Under the pieces are notes generated by a model. The model searched no databases, was not told the origin of the DNA, and was given only the letters and a program-made list of their open reading frames with translations. From assembly GCA_000209465.1 (NCBI GenBank), contig GL890586.1, positions 1 through 64,000 of the forward strand: a stretch of DNA of 64,000 nt, read 5' to 3'. Below are positions 44,370-53,160 of this stretch, in pieces (the first letter of the stretch is position 1; the number at the start of each line of letters is the position of its first letter). The position numbers were made by a program, and so were the translations under genes. The DNA comes from Lachnospiraceae oral taxon 107 str. F0167 (lineage in GTDB: Bacteria > Bacillota > Clostridia > Lachnospirales > Lachnospiraceae).

Positions 44370-45753
44370 AAAGGGGCTGTTGGGAAAAGGCAGCTATAAA
44401 AGAGGGAGGAGTAACTCAAAACGAGTCACTCCTCCCTAAGTTTTTACATAAAAAAAGATGGCTAACGATAACCATCTTTCTCCGTTACATGTTATAATGT
44501 AACTATGCTCACAATTAATTATTATAACAACTTTTTTGAAATAGGTCAACAGAAAATCAACTTTAGCTTCTATGAATTGAGTTTGCCCGATGACGATCCG
44601 GTCTATACCCTAAAAAAAGTTATGGAGGATTTAGATTTTTCCGGACTGTTAGCCAATTGTTCGGATAAGGTAAGAACAGGGTACAACCGGGTCATGATGT
44701 ATGCAGTTATTACTTATGCAAATATGCGAGGAATACGTTCTATTGATCGTATTGTAGATTTATGCGAAAGAGATATTGCTTTTATCTAGCTTACTCAAGG
44801 GAGGAAGCCTAAAAGAGATGCCTTTTATGATTTTAAAGGTAAGAAACTTACTCCAGATATCCTTGATAATCTAAACTATCAGTTTATGAGACGATTAAAA
44901 AAAGAAGGGTTTGTAACACTAAAAGAATTATTTATCGATGGAACGAAAATAGAAGCTAATGCCAATCGTTATACTTTTGTATGGCGTGGAAGCATTAATT
45001 ATCATCTTGCCGGTCTTCCGGATTCTATAGATAAGCTTTATTCAGACTATAACTCTTTTTTACAAGGTAACAGTTTTGGGGAGAAGTACGAGCTTGGAAA
45101 TGCACAGATGTTTGTGATTGACGGAATTGATAAAGTCAGAGATGTTATTGAAAAGAACAGAAAAAGAAAGAACAGAACGGTTATACACAAACATATGAAG
45201 TATATGGATGTTCAGACTGTAGTGGATGTGAATATAAGTCTAAATGTTTATACAAGTATAATCCTGATAAAGATATTGATAAGAATAAAGTAATGAAGAT
45301 CAATGAAGTATGGGAAGAGCTCCGAGAGAAGTCACATGCTAACATACAGAGTGAAAAAGGTATTCTGAAACGACAGATACGCTCTATTCAAACAGAGGGT
45401 CATTTTGGAGATATTAAAGAGAATGAAGATTTCCGACGCTTTAACTATCGTACTTCAGATAAGGTTTATAAAGAATTTATGCTTTTTGCAATAGGAAGAA
45501 ACATAAATAAATATCATCGTTTTCTCTATGCCAAACTAAAGAAATTTGAAGGAAAACTACAGGAGAAAACAGCATAGTAAAAAATGCAAAAGCAAAATTT
45601 CAGCCAAGGGGGTTTTATGGCACAAAATGGACACTATTATAGAAAAGTAAAATATCCTGATAAAGTCGCAAAGCCAAAACACACTGTATTTGTCAGGATA
45701 TTTCTATTTTGTTCTGTAGGGATTAAAATTCAGTATTTCCCGACAGCCCCTTT
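44370..45753 (+). mobile_element. IS1182-family insertion sequence, decayed
   Basis: The element of 1384 bp is bounded by inverted repeats: AAAGGGGCTGTTGGGAAA at 44370-44387 and its complement TTTCCCGACAGCCCCTTT at 45736-45753 (17 of 18 pair). Just inside the left end is a terminator-like hairpin (GGGAGGAGT...ACTCCTCCC, 44404-44436) that would block read-in transcription. It holds a broken transposase. No clear target duplication is visible. It forms the right border of the copper island. Confidence 0.88.
44505..45577 (+). pseudogene. IS1182-family transposase, broken
   Basis: The N-terminal part (YELSLPDDDPVYTLKKVMED, then ANMRGIRSIDRIVDLCERDI) is typical of IS1182 transposases. A TAG at 44787-44789 replaces a Trp codon; the same frame then continues (GRKPKRDAFYDFKGKKLTPD, FIDGTKIEANANRYTFVW). 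Near 45200 a frameshift occurs: the correct frame then shows the zinc motif CSDCSGCEYKSKC and the tail RTEGHFGDIKE-like region ending at 45577. The total is about 357 codons, shorter than intact IS1182 transposases, so internal sequence is missing. It cannot encode an active enzyme. Confidence 0.88.
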
Positions 45754-45797
45754 TTTATTATATTAAAGATAAAAATAGGATTTAATAGGAAGGATAT

Positions 45798-47336
45798 ATG
45801 AGGGAAGAGAATTTTGAAATTGCTAAAAGCATAAATTTTATTTTTTGCAGTCATCCGTTAAATAAAAAGAGTGTGGATGAGGATTATATGGAAGAATATC
45901 AAGCAGCAGGCTTGAATCATTCCTGTGCATTATTTAGTTATGAAGACTTGGAAGTTGGGAAACTGTCGCTTTATGGTGAAGATATTAAAGGTTTGAGTAT
46001 ATACAGAGGTTGGATGATGCCGGCACATATGTATGAGCTTTTTTATAATTTGCTTCTGGGAAAAGGAATACAGCTGATAAACTCACCTAAAGAGTATGCA
46101 AAGTACCATCTTTTACCGAGATGGTATAGTGATTTTGAAGGACTTACTCCATTTAGTGTATGGAATGAGTCAAGGGATATAGAAGATGCTTTAAAACTTA
46201 CAAAAGGACTTGAAGGGGCATTTGTAGTTAAAGACTATGTAAAGAGCAGAAAGCATGAGTGGCATGATGCCTGTTTTATAAAAGATATTAGTGATAAGGA
46301 AGATACTTTTAGGGTAATCAATAATTTTATTTATCGTCAAGGAGATAATCTTGAAGGCGGTGTTGTACTTAGAAAGTTTGAGAGTCTTAAATCAATAGGA
46401 GTACACAAAGAGAGCGGCATACCAATTTCAGAGGAATATAGAATATTTGTCTTTAAAGGGGAAATATTGGTTGCAGATAATTACTGGAGTGAAAATGAAG
46501 AGGTAAATATATCGGAAGAAGAATATATGTGGATTGAGTCTACAGCGAGTAGGATAGAAAGCAATTTTGTAACCATAGACTTGGCAAGGAAAACCGATGG
46601 TAGCCTTATAATAATGGAAATGGGAGATGGTCAGGTATCAGGATTGCAACAAATAGATGCGTATGAGTTTTACAGAGCTTTTCAAAATCAAGGGAAAGGA
46701 AATATTTATTCTATAGATTATGTCAAGGAAGTAATAAATGAGTTTGTTAAAATGGATTTTGAGCCTGAACTTAGTTTATGTTTTAGAGGAAATGAATCAG
46801 AATATATGATTATAGGGTATGCTGATCATGTATCATTTCAAAGATGCGGTTATTATGACGGAAGTGGTGAGATAGAATATAAAACATTGGATGAATTATT
46901 TGAAGCAGAACTTATAGACGGTATATGTCTGAAAAGGGATTGGAATAAAATATTAGATATTTGGTGTTCACCATCTATGATAGACTTTGAGTTCAAAAAA
47001 GATAAATATAAGAAAATGATAGAAAAAAGTAATCTGGAATGGGGAGATAGGAGACCGATTTTTAAAATTGTTAAAAAAGAAATTGATAAATGGAATCCAT
47101 ACGGCCTTTTACCGGAGTTTCCGAAGGATGAATTTGATGGTGAGAGCACAAGGATTGCATTAGATATGAATTGGAATTCTACAATAGATAAAATTGCTAA
47201 ACTTATTTTCGATGAATTTACATTTTCATTTGGAGATGAGTATATGTTTTCATTAAAATGTTGCATACCGATAGCAAAAAATATAAGAGATAGTATGGAT
47301 AGATTTATGAAAAATCAGGGGAAAATATCGGAGTAG
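45798..47336 (+). CDS. R2K-type ATP-grasp protein 2 with extra C-terminal domain
   Basis: A 512-residue protein. Residues about 1-290 are an R2K ATP-grasp module (DUF4343-like): GAFVVKDYVKSRKHEWHDAC contains the paired lysines, EEYRIFVFKGEILVADNYW the core strands, and VTIDLARKTDGSLIIMEMGD the Asp/Glu metal ligands. The C-terminal ~220 residues (LCFRGNESEYMIIGYADHVS, ELIDGICLKRDWNKI) match no family I know. AGGAAGG precedes the ATG. The IS1182 element ends 44 nt upstream and has probably cut this gene from the R2K-ARH operon. Confidence 0.82.
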   Translation: MREENFEIAKSINFIFCSHPLNKKSVDEDYMEEYQAAGLNHSCALFSYEDLEVGKLSLYGEDIKGLSIYRGWMMPAHMYELFYNLLLGKGIQLINSPKEYAKYHLLPRWYSDFEGLTPFSVWNESRDIEDALKLTKGLEGAFVVKDYVKSRKHEWHDACFIKDISDKEDTFRVINNFIYRQGDNLEGGVVLRKFESLKSIGVHKESGIPISEEYRIFVFKGEILVADNYWSENEEVNISEEEYMWIESTASRIESNFVTIDLARKTDGSLIIMEMGDGQVSGLQQIDAYEFYRAFQNQGKGNIYSIDYVKEVINEFVKMDFEPELSLCFRGNESEYMIIGYADHVSFQRCGYYDGSGEIEYKTLDELFEAELIDGICLKRDWNKILDIWCSPSMIDFEFKKDKYKKMIEKSNLEWGDRRPIFKIVKKEIDKWNPYGLLPEFPKDEFDGESTRIALDMNWNSTIDKIAKLIFDEFTFSFGDEYMFSLKCCIPIAKNIRDSMDRFMKNQGKISE

Positions 47337-47404
47337 AACTGGAAGTATTTTCATACATAAAGGCTATAAAACAGTAATTAAATTGTAAGATATAGAGCAT
47401 TTTT

Positions 47405-47448
47405 TATACTCCAAGTATAATGACAAAAGACTTTTACTATGTTATTCT
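47405..47448 (+). promoter_or_regulatory. Palindromic operator abutting the promoter of the rtcB leader
   Basis: TATACTCCAAGTATA (47405-47419) differs from the operator at 39485 by one base. -35 ATGACA starts at the next base (47420-47425) and -10 TATTCT lies at 47443-47448, again with 17-bp spacing. The flanking TTTTT and TGA are also shared. Confidence 0.7.
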
Positions 47449-47493
47449 ATCAATAAAGAAATTTGGGCGGATTATGCCCGGAAAGGAAAAGAC

Positions 47494-47646
47494 ATGAGAA
47501 CAATGAATCGTTTTGACTATTTTAATATTGAACGCCGTGATTACGCACTTCTTAGTAAGCCGTTTAGGAAGGGCTTTGTTTTGTTGCATCCATTAGAGAT
47601 AGGTCAAGTACGAGGAAATTGTATATATAATTATAGGCATAGGTAG
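47494..47646 (+). CDS. Possible 50-residue leader peptide
   Basis: A small frame (MRTMNRFDYFNIERRDYALL, ending YNYRHR) with GGAAAGGAAAAG upstream of its ATG. It lies between the operator-controlled promoter and a terminator that precedes rtcB. It has no known relatives that I recognise. It might be a regulatory leader peptide or the remains of a gene. Confidence 0.4.
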   Translation: MRTMNRFDYFNIERRDYALLSKPFRKGFVLLHPLEIGQVRGNCIYNYRHR

Positions 47647-47679
47647 ATACTATGCTAATAATGTATAAATGTTTTTGAT

Positions 47680-47712
47680 GCCGCTTACTCTAAATGGGTA
47701 GGCGGCTTTTTT
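47680..47712 (+). terminator. Terminator between leader and rtcB
   Basis: GCCGCTTAC (47680-47688) pairs with GTAGGCGGC (47698-47706), followed by six T. rtcB begins 18 nt later, with only its ribosome binding site (AAAGGAG) between, so rtcB expression from the upstream promoter would require read-through or antitermination. Confidence 0.82.
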
Positions 47713-47729
47713 GATGTAAAGGAGAAGAT

Positions 47730-48944
47730 ATGGATAAAATTGAAATAAAGGGAAAAGTAAATACAGCTATATGCTATGCAAGGGTTGTAGAGGATGAGGC
47801 AATAGAGCAAATAAGAAGAATGTGTAATTATATTATAACCGAAGGCTCAAGGATTTGTATAATGCCTGATGTACATGCAGGAAAGGGATGTACTATCGGA
47901 ACAACAATGACCATAAATGATAAAGCTGTTCCAAATATAGTAGGTGTTGATATCGGATGCGGAATGTATACGGTCAAACTTGGAAATATAGATATTGATT
48001 TTGAAAAGGTAGATGAGGCAGCACATTATATTCCCTCCGGAATGGATGTATGGGATGGCAGACAGGAACGCTTTGATTTAACTAAGTTGAAATGTTACAG
48101 ATATTTAAGAGATTCAAGAAGACTTGAGCGTTCACTGGGTACTTTAGGTGGTGGAAACCACTTTATAGAGATAGACGAGGCAAGTGACGGATGCAAATAC
48201 TTAATAGTACATTCCGGTTCAAGAAATCTGGGAAAACAGGTTGCTCAGTACTACCAAAGATTGGCAACAAACCTTGATAGAGGATATGACACTTATCTTG
48301 AAAAAAGAGACGAGATCATAAGAACTTATAAGGAGCAGGGGAGAAAGAGTGAGATTCAGACAGCGCTGAAAGAACTTCACTGGCAAGTATATGAGTCCGA
48401 GACAAGTATGCCTGATGATTTATGCTATGTTTCAGGGAAATATCTTGAGGAGTATCTTTATGATGTGGAGATTTGTCAAAACTTTGCAAAAAGAAACCGT
48501 GAGTTGATGGCGGAGATTATTTTAGAAAGAATCGGAATGACAAGTCTTGAGACATTTCATACTATTCACAACTATATTGATGTGGATGAGATGATTTTAA
48601 GAAAAGGTGCGATAGCCGCTCATAACGGTGAAAAAGTTTTAATACCTATAAACATGAGGGATGGAAGTGTTTTGGCTGTGGGAAAAGGTAATCCGGAATG
48701 GAATTATTCAGCACCACATGGAGCAGGAAGACTTATGTCAAGAACTGCCGCAAAAAATAATTTAAGCTTGGATGAGTATAAAGAAATGATGAGGGGAGTT
48801 TACTCCACTTCTATAAATGAAAGTACATTGGATGAGGCTCCAATGGCGTATAAAAGACTTGAGGATATCATAGATGTTATAAAAGAATCTGTAGATATCA
48901 TTGAAGTAATGAAACCTATTTATAATTTTAAAGCTTCAAACTGA
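47730..48944 (+). CDS. rtcB: RNA-splicing ligase RtcB
   Basis: A 404-residue RtcB, the GTP- and Mn2+-dependent ligase that joins RNA 3'-phosphate or 2',3'-cyclic phosphate ends to 5'-OH ends, healing breaks made by ribotoxins. Metal and active-site motifs are in order: PDVHAGKGCTIGTTM, VGVDIGCGMYTVK (Cys/Asp ligands), TLGGGNHFIEID, VHSGSRNLGKQ, and SAPHGAGRLMSR carrying the His that is guanylated. It is about 400 residues, the compact bacterial form. AAAGGAG precedes the ATG. No rtcA or archease is nearby; an XRE regulator follows. Confidence 0.96.
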   Translation: MDKIEIKGKVNTAICYARVVEDEAIEQIRRMCNYIITEGSRICIMPDVHAGKGCTIGTTMTINDKAVPNIVGVDIGCGMYTVKLGNIDIDFEKVDEAAHYIPSGMDVWDGRQERFDLTKLKCYRYLRDSRRLERSLGTLGGGNHFIEIDEASDGCKYLIVHSGSRNLGKQVAQYYQRLATNLDRGYDTYLEKRDEIIRTYKEQGRKSEIQTALKELHWQVYESETSMPDDLCYVSGKYLEEYLYDVEICQNFAKRNRELMAEIILERIGMTSLETFHTIHNYIDVDEMILRKGAIAAHNGEKVLIPINMRDGSVLAVGKGNPEWNYSAPHGAGRLMSRTAAKNNLSLDEYKEMMRGVYSTSINESTLDEAPMAYKRLEDIIDVIKESVDIIEVMKPIYNFKASN

Positions 48945-48948
48945 GGGA

Positions 48949-48987
48949 ATCTCTTTTCCCGGGCTTGAGGCGGAAAGGAAAAGAGAT
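48949..48987 (+). promoter_or_regulatory. Hairpin covering the SD and start codon of the XRE gene
   Basis: ATCTCTTTTCC (48949-48959) pairs perfectly with GGAAAAGAGAT (48977-48987). The right arm includes part of the Shine-Dalgarno region and the first two bases of the start codon at 48986. The structure would mask translation of the regulator. Confidence 0.65.
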
Positions 48988-49228
48988 GTTTGTTTTTCCT
49001 ACCATTGATTTGGTAGCAACAGGAAAAAATATTGTAAGACTTAGAGAAAAGTCGGGACTTAGTGTAAGAGAGCTGCAGGATATATTCGGATTTGCAACAC
49101 CACAAGCTATTTACAAATGGCAGCATGGAGCAGCTTTGCCAACCATAGATAATCTTATAGTACTCTCAACAATATTTAAGGTCTCTATGGAAGAGATTAT
49201 CATAGTAGAGACAAAGATAAGTGCATGA
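48986..49228 (+). CDS. XRE-family regulator following rtcB
   Basis: An 80-residue helix-turn-helix protein: NIVRLREKSGLSVRELQDIF, then ATPQAIYKWQHGAALPTIDN, with the typical SMEEII end. Small XRE regulators directly after rtcB are seen in other Firmicutes. It is probably co-transcribed with rtcB (41-nt gap) and may recognise the palindromes at 39485 and 47405, though this is a guess. The ATG at 48986 is preferred because GGAAAGG precedes it. Its translation start is buried in a hairpin. Confidence 0.88.
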   Translation: MFVFPTIDLVATGKNIVRLREKSGLSVRELQDIFGFATPQAIYKWQHGAALPTIDNLIVLSTIFKVSMEEIIIVETKISA

Positions 49229-49475
49229 TAAAATAACGAAGAATGTTAGTTGAAATTTATTATAAATAGATTATACTATAGGGTGTTAGAATTAAATTCT
49301 CGGTAAATGCTTTGCATACTTAAAGCAAAAAATTAATCGGATGTTATAGATATTTTGTAAACAGAGGATAAAATTACGATTTTATATCACTATATATAGC
49401 AAATAGCTGACTATAAAAAGCAAAAGTATAGTAGCATTATCGGGGAAAAAGCAGAATTGAAATATTGGAGAAAAA

Positions 49476-49925
49476 TTGAGTAGAAAGTCAGAAATAGAAT
49501 TGACCAATTTGTGCCTGATTTGCAACGGAGATAAGGTGTTGGTACAGGAAAAAACGGGTACAAAGGGATTGGTATTTCCCGGAGGGCATGTGGAAGAGGG
49601 TGAGTCATTACTGGAATCTGTAATAAGAGAGATGAAAGAGGAAACCGGGCTTACTATAAAAAATCCGATAGCATGTGGTTTTAAAGATTGGATACAGGAA
49701 GACGGAAGCAGATATATGGTGCTTTTGTATAAAACGGATAAATTCAGCGGAGAATTAAAATCCTCAGAGGAAGGCAAAGTCTTTTGGCTTGAAAGGGCTG
49801 AACTGAATAATGCTAATCTTATTTGTAATATGAAGGAACTGATGGAGATATTTGATTCTGACAGGTATAGTGAATTCTTTTTTAAGATAAAAGATGGAAA
49901 ATATAAGGGTAAATTATTGGGATAA
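49476..49925 (+). CDS. NUDIX hydrolase (MutT-like)
   Basis: A 149-residue Nudix hydrolase. The Nudix box GGHVEEGESLLESVIREMKE continues with ETGL (about residues 31-53), with all catalytic Glu residues present. The neighbouring PGGH and the DGSRYMVLLYKT segment resemble 8-oxo-dGTP diphosphatases of the MTH1/MutT kind, but substrate is uncertain in this broad family. The start is a TTG with GGAG 8 nt upstream. The stop codon lies inside the terminator hairpin. Confidence 0.88.
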   Translation: MSRKSEIELTNLCLICNGDKVLVQEKTGTKGLVFPGGHVEEGESLLESVIREMKEETGLTIKNPIACGFKDWIQEDGSRYMVLLYKTDKFSGELKSSEEGKVFWLERAELNNANLICNMKELMEIFDSDRYSEFFFKIKDGKYKGKLLG

Positions 49926-49945
49926 GTTTTCTTATCCCAATTTTT
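49917..49945 (+). terminator. Terminator overlapping the NUDIX stop codon
   Basis: TTGGGATAAG and CTTATCCCAA form a perfect 10-bp stem around TTTT, followed by five T. Confidence 0.93.
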
Positions 49946-50065
49946 AATTAAAAAATAATTGACAATATAATCGTTTTATGTAATACTCTGTAATTGAGTT
50001 AGGATACGCTAACAGAATTTGAGTATGATAGCCAACTATATTTATTGTATATTTATGGAGGACCT

Positions 50066-51568
50066 ATGAAAAGAAGATATCTATCTATATTAGCACCTGC
50101 AGTACTGGCTTTAGTGATAACAGGTTGTGGTAAAGCAGCTGATAAATCCATGCCGGCAGAGAGCAGTTCAGTACAGAGTGAGAGCTCATCAGAGGAAAGC
50201 AAGGAAGCTAAATCTGATATAGGAAATGAAAACTATGTTTATGCGAAGATAAATGTTCCATATGCAGATTATTATTATGGTGAAATAAATAATATAGACC
50301 CGGAAGCTGATCCTGAGAAACTGACAGCAAAGCTTGATGCAGCCGATCCTGCGGCAGCGATAAGAGATGATGGAAATTATGATGCTGTAAGCTCTGTAAC
50401 AAATAAGAAGGCAGAGAAGTTTACAACAGCAGTATCGGAAGTTGTAGGTGACGGTTCAACTATTTCAGGTGTTAAGGAAGTAAATGTTGCAATTTCAAAG
50501 TCACTTTATGAGGATGCAAAAAAGGCAATAGAGGAAAAGAAGGAATCAACCAACCCGCTTCTTACATTTGTAGCAGAAATCACAGAAACTACCGATAAGG
50601 TTCCGGCAGAGTACAAGGTACTTAATTCTGACGGTACAATTTCAAAGACAGTTGGAAATACCGTTAAAAATGATTTGAAATCAACTATTACAACTACTTC
50701 AAACTACGGAAATTATCAAATAGATATAAAGGATCTTGAACTTGAGATTGGTGATGTTCAGGGTGTTGTTTTTGAAACAAAAGAAGGCAAGAAGTATGGT
50801 ATGGAGCATATGGAAAATATTTGGCGTTCACCTGCAGAACTTGCATTTGCAGCAGTACCGTTTACGGAGAAGGATGGAAATGCAGTATCATATATTCGTT
50901 ATCAGGACTTGCCGGGTCAGACTATTTCTAAGATTACATACTTACTTAAGGATGCCGATGATATAGAGATAGATACAGATTTGTTCTGCAAGCTTTTGGC
51001 ACCTGAGAACTACAGCATTAAGGGTGATGAGAGTGCTAATTACAGCAAGGACGGTTCACAGATAAAATTTGAAATCACATCAGATGACAGCAAGTACAAT
51101 ATCGGAAGAATTGTATCAAGAAAGAAGGATGTGGATATAGCAAATGTTAAGGAAGAAAACGGTACTTTGGTTTTGCCGAAGGAATTGGTGCCGGGTAAGT
51201 ATCAGTTTATCTTTACAAATGATAAATATGCCGATTTGAACTTCTCAGCTGTTATAAATTCAAATTTGACTGCGGAACAGTTCCACTTTGAGAACAATGC
51301 TCTTAAACTTGATGAAAATGAGGCAGGACTTACTGTAAAGGATTATATAAGTGCTATTACTTATGCAAAGGTAAATGATACAGAGTACAAGGGTGGAAAA
51401 GGTAGAAAGTTTGGAAAAGTTGCATTTAATGAAGATGGAAGTATAAATTTGGATGCAAAATACAGTTCGGACGGTAAGGATGAGCCTGTATTTGCAGAAG
51501 CAGGAACATATACAGTTGTTCTTAAGGCTGACGGATATCCTGATTTAACAATTGAGGTGACAAAATAA
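50066..51568 (+). CDS. Tp47-like lipoprotein
   Basis: A 500-residue lipoprotein. The signal MKRRYLSILAPAVLALVITG ends at the lipobox ITGC (Cys 21), followed by a Ser/Glu-rich linker (about 25-55). The body has several beta-rich modules and resembles proteins annotated as Tp47 (Treponema 47-kDa penicillin-binding) domain lipoproteins: YAKINVPYADYYYGEIN, GDVQGVVFETKEGKKYGMEH. No classic SxxK-type penicillin-binding protein is implied. The stop overlaps the next gene by one base (TAATG), linking it to a flavinylated membrane protein. The ATG at 50066 has GGAGG upstream. Confidence 0.78.
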   Translation: MKRRYLSILAPAVLALVITGCGKAADKSMPAESSSVQSESSSEESKEAKSDIGNENYVYAKINVPYADYYYGEINNIDPEADPEKLTAKLDAADPAAAIRDDGNYDAVSSVTNKKAEKFTTAVSEVVGDGSTISGVKEVNVAISKSLYEDAKKAIEEKKESTNPLLTFVAEITETTDKVPAEYKVLNSDGTISKTVGNTVKNDLKSTITTTSNYGNYQIDIKDLELEIGDVQGVVFETKEGKKYGMEHMENIWRSPAELAFAAVPFTEKDGNAVSYIRYQDLPGQTISKITYLLKDADDIEIDTDLFCKLLAPENYSIKGDESANYSKDGSQIKFEITSDDSKYNIGRIVSRKKDVDIANVKEENGTLVLPKELVPGKYQFIFTNDKYADLNFSAVINSNLTAEQFHFENNALKLDENEAGLTVKDYISAITYAKVNDTEYKGGKGRKFGKVAFNEDGSINLDAKYSSDGKDEPVFAEAGTYTVVLKADGYPDLTIEVTK

Positions 51569-52620
51569 TGAGACTTGTCGCATGTCTGATTGTGGCATTG
51601 GCTTTTTTTGCACTTTTGGAAAAGCCTATAAAAAGACATGCAACATTTTTTTACATAGGAACAATTATAATAAGTATTCTATCTATTATCGCACCTGATA
51701 AAGGACTGCCATTTATAATTGAATATCTTGTAAATAATATACTAGCTAGAGGCACCCTGGCGGGTGCCCTCTTTATCCTTGTAATGGTGGCATCTGTATG
51801 CCCGGCGGCAAAGCTTAGGGGCTTGCTGCTTCGTACAAGAGGAGAGATGGCTATAATTGCAGCCTTATTTACACTTATTCATAATATAGTATATGGACAG
51901 TATTTTTTTGTAAAATTATTTACAAATATATCTGAACTTAATACACAAAGAATACTTGCAGCGATATTTTCACTTGTAATGATATTACTTTTAATACCGT
52001 TGACAATCACATCATTTATGACTGTCAGAAGGAAGATGAATCCAAAGAAGTGGAAATCATTACAAAAGCTTTCCTATGTATTTTACGGTTTGTTGTTTGT
52101 GCATATAGCCATGATATTTAGCGTATCAATATTAAACGGATATTTGGAAACTCTGTTTGATTTAACCGTTTATGCTGTTATATATATAGTTTATCTTGTT
52201 TTCAGGGCGAAAAAATATGAAAAGCAAAGAGTTGTAAGTATAGTATGTATTTTAGCTGTTTGTGCAATTTATGCGGTTTTAGCTGTTTTCGGTATAAAAG
52301 CGTCAAGAAATCATATAGAAGAGGAAGTTGCTCCTGTTTTGGAGGATGCCTCTTATAAAGATGGTACATATGAGGGAAGTGCTACCGGATATATCGGTAA
52401 GATGACTGTTTCGGTAACTATAGCCTGTGGAGAGATTACTGAGATAAATATAGTAGAAACAGGAGATGATGACGAGTATCTTATAGATGCAAAAGATGTA
52501 ATTCCTGAAATTATTGAAAAACAATCCTTGGAAGTTGATTCTATAAGCGGTGCCACACATAGTTCAAAAGGAATAATTAAAGCAGTAGGAAATGCTCTGG
52601 AGAGTGCAAAAGGAGAATAA
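51568..52620 (+). CDS. Ferric-reductase-like membrane protein with FMN-binding domain
   Basis: A 350-residue protein. The N-terminal ~240 residues form about seven transmembrane helices with His residues in positions typical of haem-binding ferric-reductase-like domains (LFTLIHNIVYGQYF, LLFVHIAMIFSV). After a last helix (about 225-245), the outer C-terminal FMN_bind domain (about 265-350) ends in DSISGATHSSKG, where the Thr of SGAT is the site to which ApbE links FMN covalently. It probably carries electrons across the membrane to an extracellular acceptor, with the Tp47-like lipoprotein as partner. No apbE is in the window. Confidence 0.88.
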   Translation: MRLVACLIVALAFFALLEKPIKRHATFFYIGTIIISILSIIAPDKGLPFIIEYLVNNILARGTLAGALFILVMVASVCPAAKLRGLLLRTRGEMAIIAALFTLIHNIVYGQYFFVKLFTNISELNTQRILAAIFSLVMILLLIPLTITSFMTVRRKMNPKKWKSLQKLSYVFYGLLFVHIAMIFSVSILNGYLETLFDLTVYAVIYIVYLVFRAKKYEKQRVVSIVCILAVCAIYAVLAVFGIKASRNHIEEEVAPVLEDASYKDGTYEGSATGYIGKMTVSVTIACGEITEINIVETGDDDEYLIDAKDVIPEIIEKQSLEVDSISGATHSSKGIIKAVGNALESAKGE

Positions 52621-52842
52621 AAAAAGTTTGTAATTATATATTTCTTATAATTTTATTGTAAGAAAAAGGTTAAAAATATTACGAAATCACCTCCAAATCT
52701 TATGATATAATTAACTCATTAATATAATATTTAATATTTAATTTCTTTTTTATGTTGTGATAATATATACATTATAGTATACTTTACATAAGTTATTCAA
52801 AAAGTAGCCCACAAGACATATATAACGACGGGAGGAGTGACC

Positions 52843-53157
52843 ATGGATAGTATACGTAAATTGAGGCAGTCTAAAGGTATGACACAAAGGGAATTAGGTG
52901 AAGTTATCGGTGTTAAACAGCAAACAATATGTAAATATGAGAGAGCCAATTCAAATGTGAGTTGGGATATTTTACAAAAGATAAGTGCTGTGTTTGAAGT
53001 GTCATTGGATGAGTTAATTGAAGAAGATTTGGAAAAATGCTTAAAATCCAGAAATAAGATGCTTGAAAAGAGTATAATGGAAAAGATAAAAAAATTGAAT
53101 AGTAAGAATTTGAAATTACTGTTAGATTTTTTGTCTAAGTTAACTGATATTGCATAG
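52843..53157 (+). CDS. XRE-family transcriptional regulator
   Basis: A 104-residue regulator with an N-terminal Cro/CI helix-turn-helix: IRKLRQSKGMTQRELGEVIG, then VKQQTICKYERANSNVSWDI, and the usual FEVSLDELI end near residue 63. A Lys/Leu-rich coiled-coil-like tail follows. GGGAGGAG precedes the ATG. It stands alone, just before an IS1182 end and a truncated DUF1016 gene; it could be a leftover of a mobile element. Confidence 0.88.
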   Translation: MDSIRKLRQSKGMTQRELGEVIGVKQQTICKYERANSNVSWDILQKISAVFEVSLDELIEEDLEKCLKSRNKMLEKSIMEKIKKLNSKNLKLLLDFLSKLTDIA

Positions 53158-53160
53158 CTA

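Noticed and set aside
45584..45766. Short ORF at the right end of the IS
   Set aside because: Covers IS terminal sequence including a hairpin and the inverted repeat; not protein-like.
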